Positions 18,067 through 26,022 of a stretch of DNA of 64,000 nt are shown here, one piece after another. The notes below the pieces were generated by a model. That model searched no databases. It was not told the DNA's origin and saw nothing but the letters and a program-made list of their open reading frames with translations. Source of the DNA: Methanomassiliicoccales archaeon (lineage in GTDB: Archaea; Thermoplasmatota; Thermoplasmata; Methanomassiliicoccales; JACIVX01); assembly GCA_029907465.1 (NCBI GenBank), contig JARYLV010000006.1, positions 1 through 64,000 on the forward strand, in the 5' to 3' direction. A program made the position numbers and the translations under genes. Position 1 is the stretch's first letter. Each line of letters begins with the position of its first letter.

Positions 18067-18528
18067 ATGTGCGGCTTTCGATCGGACAGACGTGAATGGC
18101 TGCACGCAAAACTAGAAAGACTTATGGAAAAAATCGAAAATGATGAGCTCCCGATGCATATCAAGGAAGTGTATCTTTTTGGTAGCTTCCTTAAGGGTAA
18201 GAAAGACCCCCGTGATATTGACATTCTCCTCATATATGACTCAGATAAAACGGCAAAAAAATATGAATATATTGATAAAAAAGGTCGCGCGCGATGGAAG
18301 ATGACAGCTCTAAGAAGATCTCCTTCCAAATTGAGGGCACATCTCAAGAAAAATGCAGAACGAAGCCTTGACCTCTCAATATGCCCCTCGCTCGAGGAAT
18401 TCAAGAAAGACCTAACAAAAGAACTCGACTGTTGCCTCAGGATTTGGAGCGAAACAGATAGAGACTGGAAAGGAAAACTCAATGAGCATTTCCTTCGTGA
18501 TCTAAGAGAGGATCGATATGAACCTTAA
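18067..18528 (+). CDS. Nucleotidyltransferase-fold (MNT-like) domain protein
   Basis: A 153-residue protein with the minimal nucleotidyltransferase signature: VYLFGSFLKGKKDPRDIDIL contains the GS pair and the DxD metal-binding aspartates at the usual spacing. The C-terminal half is basic and not recognised. MNT proteins often pair with HEPN toxins, but no HEPN gene is adjacent: the downstream neighbour is a convergent OsmC gene (50-base overlap) and the upstream neighbour is a divergent Lrp regulator. I chose the ATG at 18067 because residues encoded upstream of it (from 17998) look non-conserved. It may adenylylate a protein or act as an orphan antitoxin; function not established. Confidence 0.65.
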   Translation: MCGFRSDRREWLHAKLERLMEKIENDELPMHIKEVYLFGSFLKGKKDPRDIDILLIYDSDKTAKKYEYIDKKGRARWKMTALRRSPSKLRAHLKKNAERSLDLSICPSLEEFKKDLTKELDCCLRIWSETDRDWKGKLNEHFLRDLREDRYEP

Positions 18529-18928
18529 TTGGGATGCCGTTTCTGACACTTTGAGAAACAATGCAGAAGTCTTCGAAGATCTCGGCGCAGCGACGGAGCT
18601 TTGGTTCACTGTCGACCTCGGGGGTAATCTTAACATCGATTTCGGTGAGACGTAGTCTTCCCTTCTCGTTACGCTTCACCGTTGTGCGAACCTCCGCCGC
18701 CATCGATTTCAATTCGGCCCTTGACTTTCTCAAGCAAAATGCCAAGCTTGCGCAGAGACAGCTCCCTACGGCAGCAGCGAGCAATTTTCCAGCATTTGGA
18801 TAATGACCACTCCCCAGTGGTTCAGGCTCATCGACAATGACGTCTGCGATCTTCTCAGATCCAAACCGAACACGGAACTTATAGTTTTCAATAAGCTCAA
18901 TACTCAATGCGAATTCAGTTTCCTGCAT
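18479..18928 (-). CDS. OsmC-family protein
   Basis: A 149-residue OsmC/Ohr-type protein. The central helix holds the cysteines of the VGSCLCASLAFC segment and a second conserved segment is FCIVSQSVRNGIPIKV. Members reduce organic hydroperoxides with thiol cofactors, or are of unknown function when only one active cysteine is kept. The ATG at 18928 (MQETEF) gives family length; the longer frame to 19030 lies inside the neighbouring phosphoribosyltransferase gene. It is downstream of the NAD salvage pair on the same strand, with a short gap, so co-transcription is possible. Confidence 0.82.
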   Translation of the reverse strand: MQETEFALSIELIENYKFRVRFGSEKIADVIVDEPEPLGSGHYPNAGKLLAAAVGSCLCASLAFCLRKSRAELKSMAAEVRTTVKRNEKGRLRLTEIDVKITPEVDSEPKLRRCAEIFEDFCIVSQSVRNGIPIKVHIDPLLDHEGNAH

Positions 18929-18959
18929 GCTGATCACCGATGATACAGTGCAAAGATGT

Positions 18960-20150
18960 CTATTCGAGCTCGACCCTTTCGAGTTGCTTGAGCACGTAAG
19001 ACCTGATCTCCTTCGGCGACCTTTCCTCATAAACCCTTTTACCGCCGACCAAGATTGGAATTTCCGCTAGTCGCATCTCACCCTGACACTTTGCGCATCT
19101 TGGAACTTCCTCTTTTGATGCCGTGACCTCGTATTCAAGACACTGGTCGCATCTGAACAGGTACTTTCTTCCGCCGAATTTTCCGCGCTTCGCCACTGGC
19201 CGACCGTCTTTTTCAACAATATCCATAGCGAAATCGATCGTCCTAGCATTGCTTATACTCGTTCCTACGCCGAATCCATCTGCACCAGCTGCCACGAGCG
19301 AAGGGATGACCTTATCGTCAATTCCTCCTGAAACGATGATCTTGACATGTTTGTATCCTCTGATGTCCATCTCCCATCGCACTTCCCTGATCAACTCTGG
19401 AAACGATCCTTTCCTCGACCCAGGCGTATCAAGACGAACTGCCCACAATTTCTTTACCGACTCACACGCCATGATTGCTTCTTCCTTCTCGTCTGAGTAA
19501 GTATCGATGAGAGCGACGCGTGGAATTCTTACATCAACAACCTCATCAAAAGCTTTGAAAGCTTCTCTCTGGTCGCCGAACATGATGATCAATGCATGGG
19601 GCATTGTCCCTCGCGGTTCTTCACCAATGGCCTCCGCCCCGAGAAGCGATGAAACTGCATCGCACCCACCAATGTAGGCTGCTCTATCGATAGCAGGGCA
19701 TACCGCGGGATGCATCCGCCTGATGCCAAAGGATATGACAAGGCGATTTCCAGCTGCTTTTTTGCAGCGCGCTGCCATCGTAGCTATCCCGCTTGAGTGG
19801 CACATTAGACCAAGCATTGGTGTCTCATATACGCAATACTCGGAGTATGGACCATTGATCGTGAGGATAGGTACCCTGACACCTCTCGTTGTGCGCGCTC
19901 TGAAAACTGTTCCCTCTGGGACACCCCACAAGTCGATTCTTTTGCCTTCCATTAATCTGACGATTTCCTCTAGCCCGCAGAAAACCCCCCATTTCCAGTT
20001 GTTAGGAAGGTCACCTACCGTGAATTCGGAGAGAGCGTGCTGAGCCAGCATCCCCTTGGCTTTGAGAACTTCCATCGTTCTCGTGAAGTATACATCAGTG
20101 GTCTTGCCTTCCAGAATTTCCTCATCAGAAGCTGAAAAGAACTTCTTCAG
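18960..20150 (-). CDS. pncB: Nicotinate phosphoribosyltransferase, apparent CTG start
   Basis: Converts nicotinate and PRPP (with ATP) to nicotinate mononucleotide in NAD salvage. Recognisable segments are FGIRRMHPA, TMPHALIIMFGD, the RLDTPGSR strand, VSGGID and VGTSISNA, then a C-terminal zinc ribbon (CDQC ... CAKC) as in Thermoplasma. The first ATG (20075) would cut off residues that match the family start (SASDEEI, DVYFTRT). Upstream in frame the only candidate before a stop is CTG at 20150-20148, which overlaps the TGA of the nicotinamidase gene and follows GGGTGAT. With CTG the protein is 396 residues and its start lines up with the Thermoplasma enzyme as I recall it. Coupled translation is likely. 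Confidence 0.9.
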   Translation of the reverse strand: MKKFFSASDEEILEGKTTDVYFTRTMEVLKAKGMLAQHALSEFTVGDLPNNWKWGVFCGLEEIVRLMEGKRIDLWGVPEGTVFRARTTRGVRVPILTINGPYSEYCVYETPMLGLMCHSSGIATMAARCKKAAGNRLVISFGIRRMHPAVCPAIDRAAYIGGCDAVSSLLGAEAIGEEPRGTMPHALIIMFGDQREAFKAFDEVVDVRIPRVALIDTYSDEKEEAIMACESVKKLWAVRLDTPGSRKGSFPELIREVRWEMDIRGYKHVKIIVSGGIDDKVIPSLVAAGADGFGVGTSISNARTIDFAMDIVEKDGRPVAKRGKFGGRKYLFRCDQCLEYEVTASKEEVPRCAKCQGEMRLAEIPILVGGKRVYEERSPKEIRSYVLKQLERVELE

Positions 20151-20692
20151 GAAATCACCCGGTCAAGATCCCAAATTTCCGCCCGATATAATCTCTTCAT
20201 TTCATCAAGAGCTCTTTCCTGGACCTCGTCTGAAATCGTCTGGACGCATTCTTTCGGAATGATGATTTTATAGCCTCTGAAGAAGGCATCAGCTGCTGTG
20301 TGGCGAACGCAGATATCTGTTGTCACGCCGACGATGATGACTTCATCAACATTGTGCCTCCTGAGGACGCTGTCTAGTTCTGTATTGTAAAAGGAACTGT
20401 ACGTTGTTTTTTCAATGACATGGTCACCCTTGTGGATCTTTAGGTCCTGAATGACTTCAGAGCCCGATGTTCCTTTCATCGCATGCTCGCCCCATATTTT
20501 CATTTCAGGATCTTTACTTTCATGGGCATCTCTCGTGAATATGACTAGATAGCCTTTCGCGCGAGCAGTCTCAAGAAGTCTTGATATAGCCGGTATGATT
20601 CCCCTCGCCCGCTCACTCCCAAATTTGCCATATACAAAATCATTGATCATATCAACAACAATAACAGCTCTTCTCAAGGCAATCACCGACAT
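20147..20692 (-). CDS. pncA: Nicotinamidase (isochorismatase family)
   Basis: A 181-residue isochorismatase-fold hydrolase that deamidates nicotinamide to nicotinate. The catalytic triad is visible: Asp in VVDMINDF, Lys in IEKTTYSSF and Cys in TTDICVRHT. The metal ligands of nicotinamidases are present as DAH (FTRDAHES) and a later His (GEHAMKG), which distinguishes it from plain isochorismatases. The stop overlaps the start of nicotinate phosphoribosyltransferase, the next enzyme in the pathway, which strongly supports the assignment. Confidence 0.9.
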   Translation of the reverse strand: MSVIALRRAVIVVDMINDFVYGKFGSERARGIIPAISRLLETARAKGYLVIFTRDAHESKDPEMKIWGEHAMKGTSGSEVIQDLKIHKGDHVIEKTTYSSFYNTELDSVLRRHNVDEVIIVGVTTDICVRHTAADAFFRGYKIIIPKECVQTISDEVQERALDEMKRLYRAEIWDLDRVIS

Positions 20693-20735
20693 GATTAATC
20701 AACGACAATCGTTAATATTCTTTTCGCAGTTCGTT

Positions 20736-22022
20736 CTAAGCACCCCTCAGCCTTTTGATAGCGTCGATACCAAGAAATCTTGACCTGGAACCGAGCAACT
20801 CTTCAATCAGCAGCAAACGGTTATACTTTGCCGTCCGCTCCCCTCTTGCAGGGGCCCCCGTTTTTATCTGGCCACACCCGAGTGCAACAGCTATATCCGC
20901 AATCGATGTGTCTTCCGTCTCACCGGATCTGTGGCTGACGACGACATTGTAACCCGATCTGAAAGCGAGGTTTGCTGCCTCAAAAGACTCGGTGATAGTA
21001 CCGATTTGATTAACCTTGAGGAGCAGGGCGTTTCCAGCTCCTTCAGCTATGCCCCGTTTGAGACGTTCGACATTTGTAACAAAAATGTCGTCGCCCACGA
21101 CCTGTATAGATTCTCCAATCTCCCGCGTAAGCCTCGCCATCGTCCCGAATGAGTTCTCCTCTACAGGGTCTTCTAAGCTTATGATGGGGTAATGTGAGAC
21201 GAGATCCTTGTAGAACTCTATAATCTCGTCTTCATTAAATCTCCTACCATCAAATTCATAGAAACCATCAGAGAAGAATTCACTGGCCGCTGAATCGACC
21301 GCAAGAAAAACGTCTTTTCCTGGTAAATATCCCGCAGATTCAATGGCATTGATGAGTACGTCGAGCGCTTCATCCGTTGCGTTGAGTGGCGGCGCGAACC
21401 CACCCTCATCGCCAACATTGATTGCCCCGCTACCGTATTTCTTTCTCAGCAGGGAACGGAGGGAACTGTAAACTTCCGCACCTGCCCTTAGCGCCTCTGA
21501 AAAGCTTTTCATACCAGCTGGCACAATCATGAATTCCTGGATTCGCAGGTTTCCACCAGCATGTTTCCCTCCGTTGATGATATTCATTAACGGCACTGGC
21601 AAGATATTGCTTCCCTTTTCCAGATATTCATGGAATTCAACACCTGTGACCACGGCACCAGTTTTTGCGCACGCCAGAGAAACAGCTGTGATGGCGTTGC
21701 CTCCGAGCCGGGATTTATTTGGGGTACCATCGAGATCGATTAAAAGGCGATCAATATCACGCTGGCAGGTCACGTCCATACCTTCGAGGCGAGGCGCTAT
21801 GATCTTATTGACAGACTCAACGGCCTTCAGAACACCCTTACCACCGTACCGATGACCGCCGTCGCGTAGTTCAACGGCCTCGTGAGTCCCGGTTGAAGCA
21901 CCTGATGGCGCAGCTGCCCTTGCAGCACCGCTTTTCGTCCTTACTTCAACCTCAACCGTTGGATTGCCGCGAGAATCAAGTATTTCTCGCGCTGACACCC
22001 TGATAATTCTTGAATCAGTCAT
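20736..22022 (-). CDS. eno: Enolase
   Basis: A 428-residue phosphopyruvate hydratase, interconverting 2-phosphoglycerate and phosphoenolpyruvate. It has the N-terminal LDSRGNPTVEVE, the PSGASTGTHEA loop, metal-binding aspartate/glutamate segments DEGGFAP and SLEDPVEE, the catalytic lysine in LLKVNQIGT, and SHRSGETEDT near the end. Length and order are canonical. It sits 43 bases upstream of the nicotinamidase gene on the same strand. Confidence 0.98.
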   Translation of the reverse strand: MTDSRIIRVSAREILDSRGNPTVEVEVRTKSGAARAAAPSGASTGTHEAVELRDGGHRYGGKGVLKAVESVNKIIAPRLEGMDVTCQRDIDRLLIDLDGTPNKSRLGGNAITAVSLACAKTGAVVTGVEFHEYLEKGSNILPVPLMNIINGGKHAGGNLRIQEFMIVPAGMKSFSEALRAGAEVYSSLRSLLRKKYGSGAINVGDEGGFAPPLNATDEALDVLINAIESAGYLPGKDVFLAVDSAASEFFSDGFYEFDGRRFNEDEIIEFYKDLVSHYPIISLEDPVEENSFGTMARLTREIGESIQVVGDDIFVTNVERLKRGIAEGAGNALLLKVNQIGTITESFEAANLAFRSGYNVVVSHRSGETEDTSIADIAVALGCGQIKTGAPARGERTAKYNRLLLIEELLGSRSRFLGIDAIKRLRGA

Positions 22023-22084
22023 TCAGAGACCCTCCATAGCGGCACAACCCCTAAGCAAAATCATTCACTTAATAGGTTTCGAGA

Positions 22085-23041
22085 CTATTCTTCCATCGCA
22101 TCGATAATCTCCATGTTCCGTTCTAGCAGCGCAAGTTCCCGTGCGTCGAAAGCTCGTGGGTCGATTGAGATGAGCAACCTTGATTTATATTCCATAACAG
22201 CCTCCGTAACATGATGGATCATCCGTAAAGTCTTGTTGAAGTCATTGGAGACAACGAGGAACTCTATCCCATCAATGAGGACGATACTTTCGCCGCTTTT
22301 CTCAATGAACCGAATGATTGTATCGCTCAAAATACTGATATTTGTAGGATTGATGTAAACTCTTCCCACCTGATTGCTCAGCCAGATAATCGGCGTCTTT
22401 TCTAAACCCCATGTCTTTCTTATGATCTCGGGATGCTGCCTTGAAATACATAGTCCCTGTATGTTATGTTTGACTTGATCGACAAAGATCTCAAACGATT
22501 TCTTCGGCTTCTTTTCCTTGACCAGATAACTGAAGCCCTTCTTAATCTCGTAGCGCATTGCGGAATTCGTTGGCTTCTCCATTCCGCTCGGGATCTGTCG
22601 TGCGCCACGCAGCTTCCCGAAAAGGCCCATTTTCTTCTTTGGTTCTTTCTCTGATTCCTGGGTAGGGACTTCTGGTGCCTCTTCAAAAATAGCCCTCAAC
22701 CTATCCGTGAGCTCCTTGTTATTAAAGGGTTTTCTAATATATCCAGTCACAACGTCCTGCAAGCCGAAAATGTCCGTGCTGACATCGGTTGCCGCTGTGA
22801 GCATAACGACCTTCGTCTGGTTCGTAATTCCCTTTTGCTTCAGTTCCCTAAGAACACTCCAACCATCTAGATCAGGCATAGTAATATCCAGTAGAATGAG
22901 GTCTGGCCTTTCCGATTCCGCCTTAGTGAGGCACTCCTTTCCTCCTGCTACTGTTATCGGTTGATATCCAGCAGAAGATACCAATTCCGAAACTACTTCA
23001 AGTACCGCTGGATTATCGTCCGCAATGAGAATTTTCTTAAT
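22085..23041 (-). CDS. Response regulator receiver-DUF835 fusion, apparent ATT start
   Basis: A 318-residue signalling protein. The receiver domain (1-120) has the acidic pair in ILIADD, the phosphorylated Asp in LILLDITMPDLDG, Thr/Ala in LTAAT and the conserved Lys in YIRKPF. A Lys/Pro-rich linker leads to a DUF835 domain (about 150-318), an archaeal domain of uncertain role. The first conventional start (TTG at 22984) is inside the receiver and would remove the essential ADD. In frame upstream there is no ATG, GTG or TTG before a stop; ATT at 23041-23039 follows a strong GAGGAGG eight bases earlier and gives a normal receiver N-terminus (IKKILIADD). No histidine kinase is nearby. Confidence 0.85.
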   Translation of the reverse strand: MKKILIADDNPAVLEVVSELVSSAGYQPITVAGGKECLTKAESERPDLILLDITMPDLDGWSVLRELKQKGITNQTKVVMLTAATDVSTDIFGLQDVVTGYIRKPFNNKELTDRLRAIFEEAPEVPTQESEKEPKKKMGLFGKLRGARQIPSGMEKPTNSAMRYEIKKGFSYLVKEKKPKKSFEIFVDQVKHNIQGLCISRQHPEIIRKTWGLEKTPIIWLSNQVGRVYINPTNISILSDTIIRFIEKSGESIVLIDGIEFLVVSNDFNKTLRMIHHVTEAVMEYKSRLLISIDPRAFDARELALLERNMEIIDAMEE

Positions 23042-23226
23042 CCAAACCGCCTCCTCGATAACAGGGCCCGCACCTATGAAGCCAATTCATTTTAGAAATT
23101 AATAACTGTCGTTAAAAAATTTATCTTCACCGACCGAAATGATTCACTGAGGCCCCAAAGTTCGCAAAGACATCCCAAAATCTTTCGAAAATGAATAAAG
23201 GTGTCAAGATTTTGCTCTAAGCAGAC

Positions 23227-23379
23227 TCAAGCCTTTTTCTTGCTTTCTTTAGACTTGACGCGGAGGCCACTATATCCACATCGTCTGCACCTGGTCGCCC
23301 TTAATGCATTCCGTGCGTAGCATTTCATGCAAATCTTTTTGTTAAGGAGCCTTTCCTCAGCTTCTTTGAATCGCGCCAT
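23227..23379 (-). CDS. rpl40e: 50S ribosomal protein L40e
   Basis: A 50-residue zinc-ribbon ribosomal protein. It has the family start MARFKEAE, the zinc ligands CMKC and CRRC, and a Lys-rich tail. L40e is part of the archaeal and eukaryotic large subunit (fused to ubiquitin in eukaryotes). A TATA box ACTATAAAT/ATTTATAG lies about 33 bases upstream (23407-23416), giving a very short leader. Confidence 0.95.
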   Translation of the reverse strand: MARFKEAEERLLNKKICMKCYARNALRATRCRRCGYSGLRVKSKESKKKA

Positions 23380-23404
23380 AATGGTCTCGGACGATGAACA
23401 TAAA

Positions 23405-23418
23405 GGGACTATAAATAG
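23405..23418 (-). promoter_or_regulatory. TATA box of rpl40e
   Basis: GCTATTTATAGTCC on the minus strand, centred about 33 bases before the L40e ATG, expected to direct a transcript with a leader of under 10 bases. Confidence 0.55.
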
Positions 23419-23675
23419 CTTCTGAGCTCCTTCCTTTAGAGATCATATCAATGCGAGAGATGCATCTTGACGAGAGTTAAAATAAATAAGATCTATTCAG
23501 GTGGCACTGACTTCCGAAGAATTCTCGATTTTTAGACAAAACCATTAGGTTCAAGAGAGACAAATTTCATCTAGAGTTTATAAAAACTCCAAACCACTCA
23601 CATTATTCGCGTTCATTGCTACGAGATTTGATCACCCAACTAATTTCTTGAGGGCATGTTCAATTTTGAGACATA

Positions 23676-24644
23676 TCATTTGTCATTTGATCCGATTTTT
23701 CCAACTAGAACAAGATGTGCGAGGAGGGATTCGAGTTGTATCCTTTCATTGCTGCCCTCAACTATCCTGAATTCAATTTCCCCCGTCTTGTCGATCAGTC
23801 GAACTTTCTCAATCTCGGGTATCTGCAGATCAAAAAAAGTTCTATGGATCTGCTTTATAATGTCTTCCCCAGACAAACCATATTGAACCATGAGCTCGTC
23901 TAGGAGATTCCTCGCCTCCATAAAGTCGCCAGCTAGGGCGGTCTCGAGCAGAAGCTTGACTTCTTCGGGCCTCGCCATTCCGGCTGTCTGATAAATGATA
24001 TCCACCGTCACATCCTTGCTGATCGAGGCCGCCACCTGCAGAGAGTTGATCGCTTTTCTCATATCGCCTTGCGCGATGTGGGCTATTGCATCGAGAGCGT
24101 CGTCCGTGATTTTAAGCGCTTCATTCTTCGCGATGATCTTCAAATACTTTCTTACATCCTCGACCTTGAGCGGGCGAAATCTGAAGACTGCGCATCTCGA
24201 CTGTATTGGTTCAATGATTTTGGAGGAGTAATTGCAGGAAAGGATGAAACGGCATGTCTTACTATATCGTTCCATTGTCCTTCTCAGGGCGGCCTGTGCC
24301 TCAGGCGTCAGTGCATCCGCCTCATCGAGAAATATTATTTTGAAGCTCGCTTCGCCGATCGGTGCAGTTCTGGCAAATTCTTTGATCTTCCCTCGGACGA
24401 CCTCGATTCCTCTCTCATCAGAAGCATTGAGTTCGACAAAATTCTCTCGCCAAGCATCACCAAAGAGCTCTTTTGCAAGGGCGATCGCACACGTTGTTTT
24501 TCCTGTGCCAGCTGGGCCAGCGAACAGCAAATGCGGTATATTGCCAGATTCAGAATAAGACTGCAATCGCTCGACGATTTCCTGTTGGCCAATGACTTCC
24601 TTCAGCGACCTCGGCCTGTACTTCTCGATCCAAATTTCTTTCAT
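23676..24644 (-). CDS. rfcS: Replication factor C small subunit
   Basis: A 322-residue clamp-loader AAA+ ATPase that opens and loads PCNA. Motifs run in order: WIEKYRPRSL, Walker A GPAGTGKTT, Walker B FLDEADAL, the SRC arginine-finger motif in IQSRCAVFRF, and a C-terminal helical collar. The ATG at 24644 (MKEIWIEKY) follows GTAGGGGC and fits the family; a longer frame to 24701 does not. The large subunit is not in the window. Confidence 0.96.
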   Translation of the reverse strand: MKEIWIEKYRPRSLKEVIGQQEIVERLQSYSESGNIPHLLFAGPAGTGKTTCAIALAKELFGDAWRENFVELNASDERGIEVVRGKIKEFARTAPIGEASFKIIFLDEADALTPEAQAALRRTMERYSKTCRFILSCNYSSKIIEPIQSRCAVFRFRPLKVEDVRKYLKIIAKNEALKITDDALDAIAHIAQGDMRKAINSLQVAASISKDVTVDIIYQTAGMARPEEVKLLLETALAGDFMEARNLLDELMVQYGLSGEDIIKQIHRTFFDLQIPEIEKVRLIDKTGEIEFRIVEGSNERIQLESLLAHLVLVGKIGSNDK

Positions 24645-25101
24645 CTTCGCCCCTACCCAATCAAAAATATCTACGATAACTAATACTTTTGCTAGAGTCA
24701 TCCAAAACTTAAAGAAATGGTTGGAGCAGACGGATTATTACAGTGAAAGCGAAAATCAGGCAATCTTCATTGCCATCTCAGATAACTGATGATCCTGTTG
24801 GATTTGTTCTTACCTATATTCCTTTGGAATGGTCATCCGTTTATGAAATGCATCGTTGAGTTTTAGATGAGTCTCCGATCAACCTGAGTATTGCTTCACT
24901 TTTGGAAAGACGACGGGCCATTCGTTTGATTTCTTGCGACAGAAAATTCTTACTGATCCTTGAAAAGTATCTGAGATAACCTAATAAATGAGATATTTGA
25001 AAAATCTGTAAGCTATTGAAAAACAATTTTATGGGGTTTCACCAAAGTCGCTTAATATTTTGCATGAGAAGATTTTTAAATGGGTGTTTTCTTGACAAAC
25101 T
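24645..25101. other. Divergent intergenic region, no clear gene
   Basis: About 457 AT-rich bases between rfcS and the tRNA thiolase gene. A TTTTTAAAT box at 25072-25081 lies 26 bases before the thiolase GTG. A TATTAGTTATC stretch near 24680 may serve rfcS. Short minus-strand frames (for example 24841-25026) have no recognisable family signature. Confidence 0.4.
25072..25081 (+). promoter_or_regulatory. TATA box for the TtuA/NcsA gene
   Basis: TTTTTAAATG centred about 26 bases upstream of the GTG start at 25102, the spacing expected for a leaderless transcript; no Shine-Dalgarno is visible before the GTG. Confidence 0.5.
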
Positions 25102-26022
25102 GTGGCTCGATGTTCAAAGTGCAATAAAAAAGCGATAACATTTATCCGATACAATGGCACGCACCTCTGCAGGGATCATTTCATTGAATTTGTTGAGAAG
25201 AGAGTTAAAGCTGAACTAAGAAAACAGATTGATTTGGATCGCGTCAAGCACTTGTCAGTTGCTCTCTCCGGTGGTAAGGATAGCACCGTTGCATTATCAA
25301 CATTGAAAGATATACTTCATGTTAGAAGGGATATCACATTGAGTGCGATTACAGTTGATGAGGGAATCGCTGGATATAGACCGCTCACGCTTTCAAGGGC
25401 CAAAGAATTGACAAAACAACTTGGAGTGCCTCATTTCATCGTTTCTTTTAGAGAAGAATTCGACATCGACATGGACGAGATTGCGAGATCAGTAAAAAAG
25501 AGGACACCTTGTTCATATTGTGGCGTGCTGAGAAGGAGGTGCATAAATAGGGTCGCAAAGCAAGAGCGTGTCGATGCCATTGCCACAGGCCTTAATCTGG
25601 ATGACACGGCTCAATCGATCCTTATGAATTTCACACGGGGAGATATCGAGCGACTTGCGAGACTAGGTCCCCATGTCAAAATCCAGCCCGGTCTCGTTCC
25701 GCGAATCCAACCACTGAGATCTATACCAGAAAAAGAAAATTATCTCTACGCGCTGCTTAAAGAATTGCCATTTTCAGATGATGAATGTCCCTACGCGGAG
25801 AGAGCTCTGAGAAATGAATATAGAGAGATTATTAACAAATTAGAGGACAGAAGTCCAGGAACGAGACACGCGATTCTTTCAAGCTACGACGCAATCCTAC
25901 CAGCACTTCGAGATCTCTTTCCACCCGCTTCGATGCAGGAGTGTAAATGCGGTGAGCCGACAATCAACGGAAAGTGCATGACGTGCGAACTACTCGAAGA
26001 GATTAGGAAGAAAATGACCTAG
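25102..26022 (+). CDS. tRNA 2-thiolation enzyme (TtuA/NcsA-like)
   Basis: A 306-residue adenylyltransferase/sulfurtransferase that thiolates U54 (TtuA) or U34 (NcsA) of tRNA. N-terminal zinc finger CxxC ... CxxH (residues 4-24), PP-loop SGGKDS (near 55), a catalytic iron-sulfur cysteine pair in PCSYCG, a third cysteine in the DDECPYAE segment, and a C-terminal zinc ribbon CKCG ... CMTC. All these are characteristic of the TtuA/NcsA group as opposed to bacterial TtcA. The start is GTG, probably leaderless. It converges with glyA with a 4-base overlap. Confidence 0.9.
   Translation: MARCSKCNKKAITFIRYNGTHLCRDHFIEFVEKRVKAELRKQIDLDRVKHLSVALSGGKDSTVALSTLKDILHVRRDITLSAITVDEGIAGYRPLTLSRAKELTKQLGVPHFIVSFREEFDIDMDEIARSVKKRTPCSYCGVLRRRCINRVAKQERVDAIATGLNLDDTAQSILMNFTRGDIERLARLGPHVKIQPGLVPRIQPLRSIPEKENYLYALLKELPFSDDECPYAERALRNEYREIINKLEDRSPGTRHAILSSYDAILPALRDLFPPASMQECKCGEPTINGKCMTCELLEEIRKKMT

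Noticed and set aside
24069-24683. 204-codon plus-strand frame
   Set aside because: Antisense to rfcS, which carries all AAA+ clamp-loader motifs.
24841-25026. Short minus-strand frame upstream of rfcS
   Set aside because: No ribosome-binding site or family pattern; AT-rich composition like the surrounding gap.
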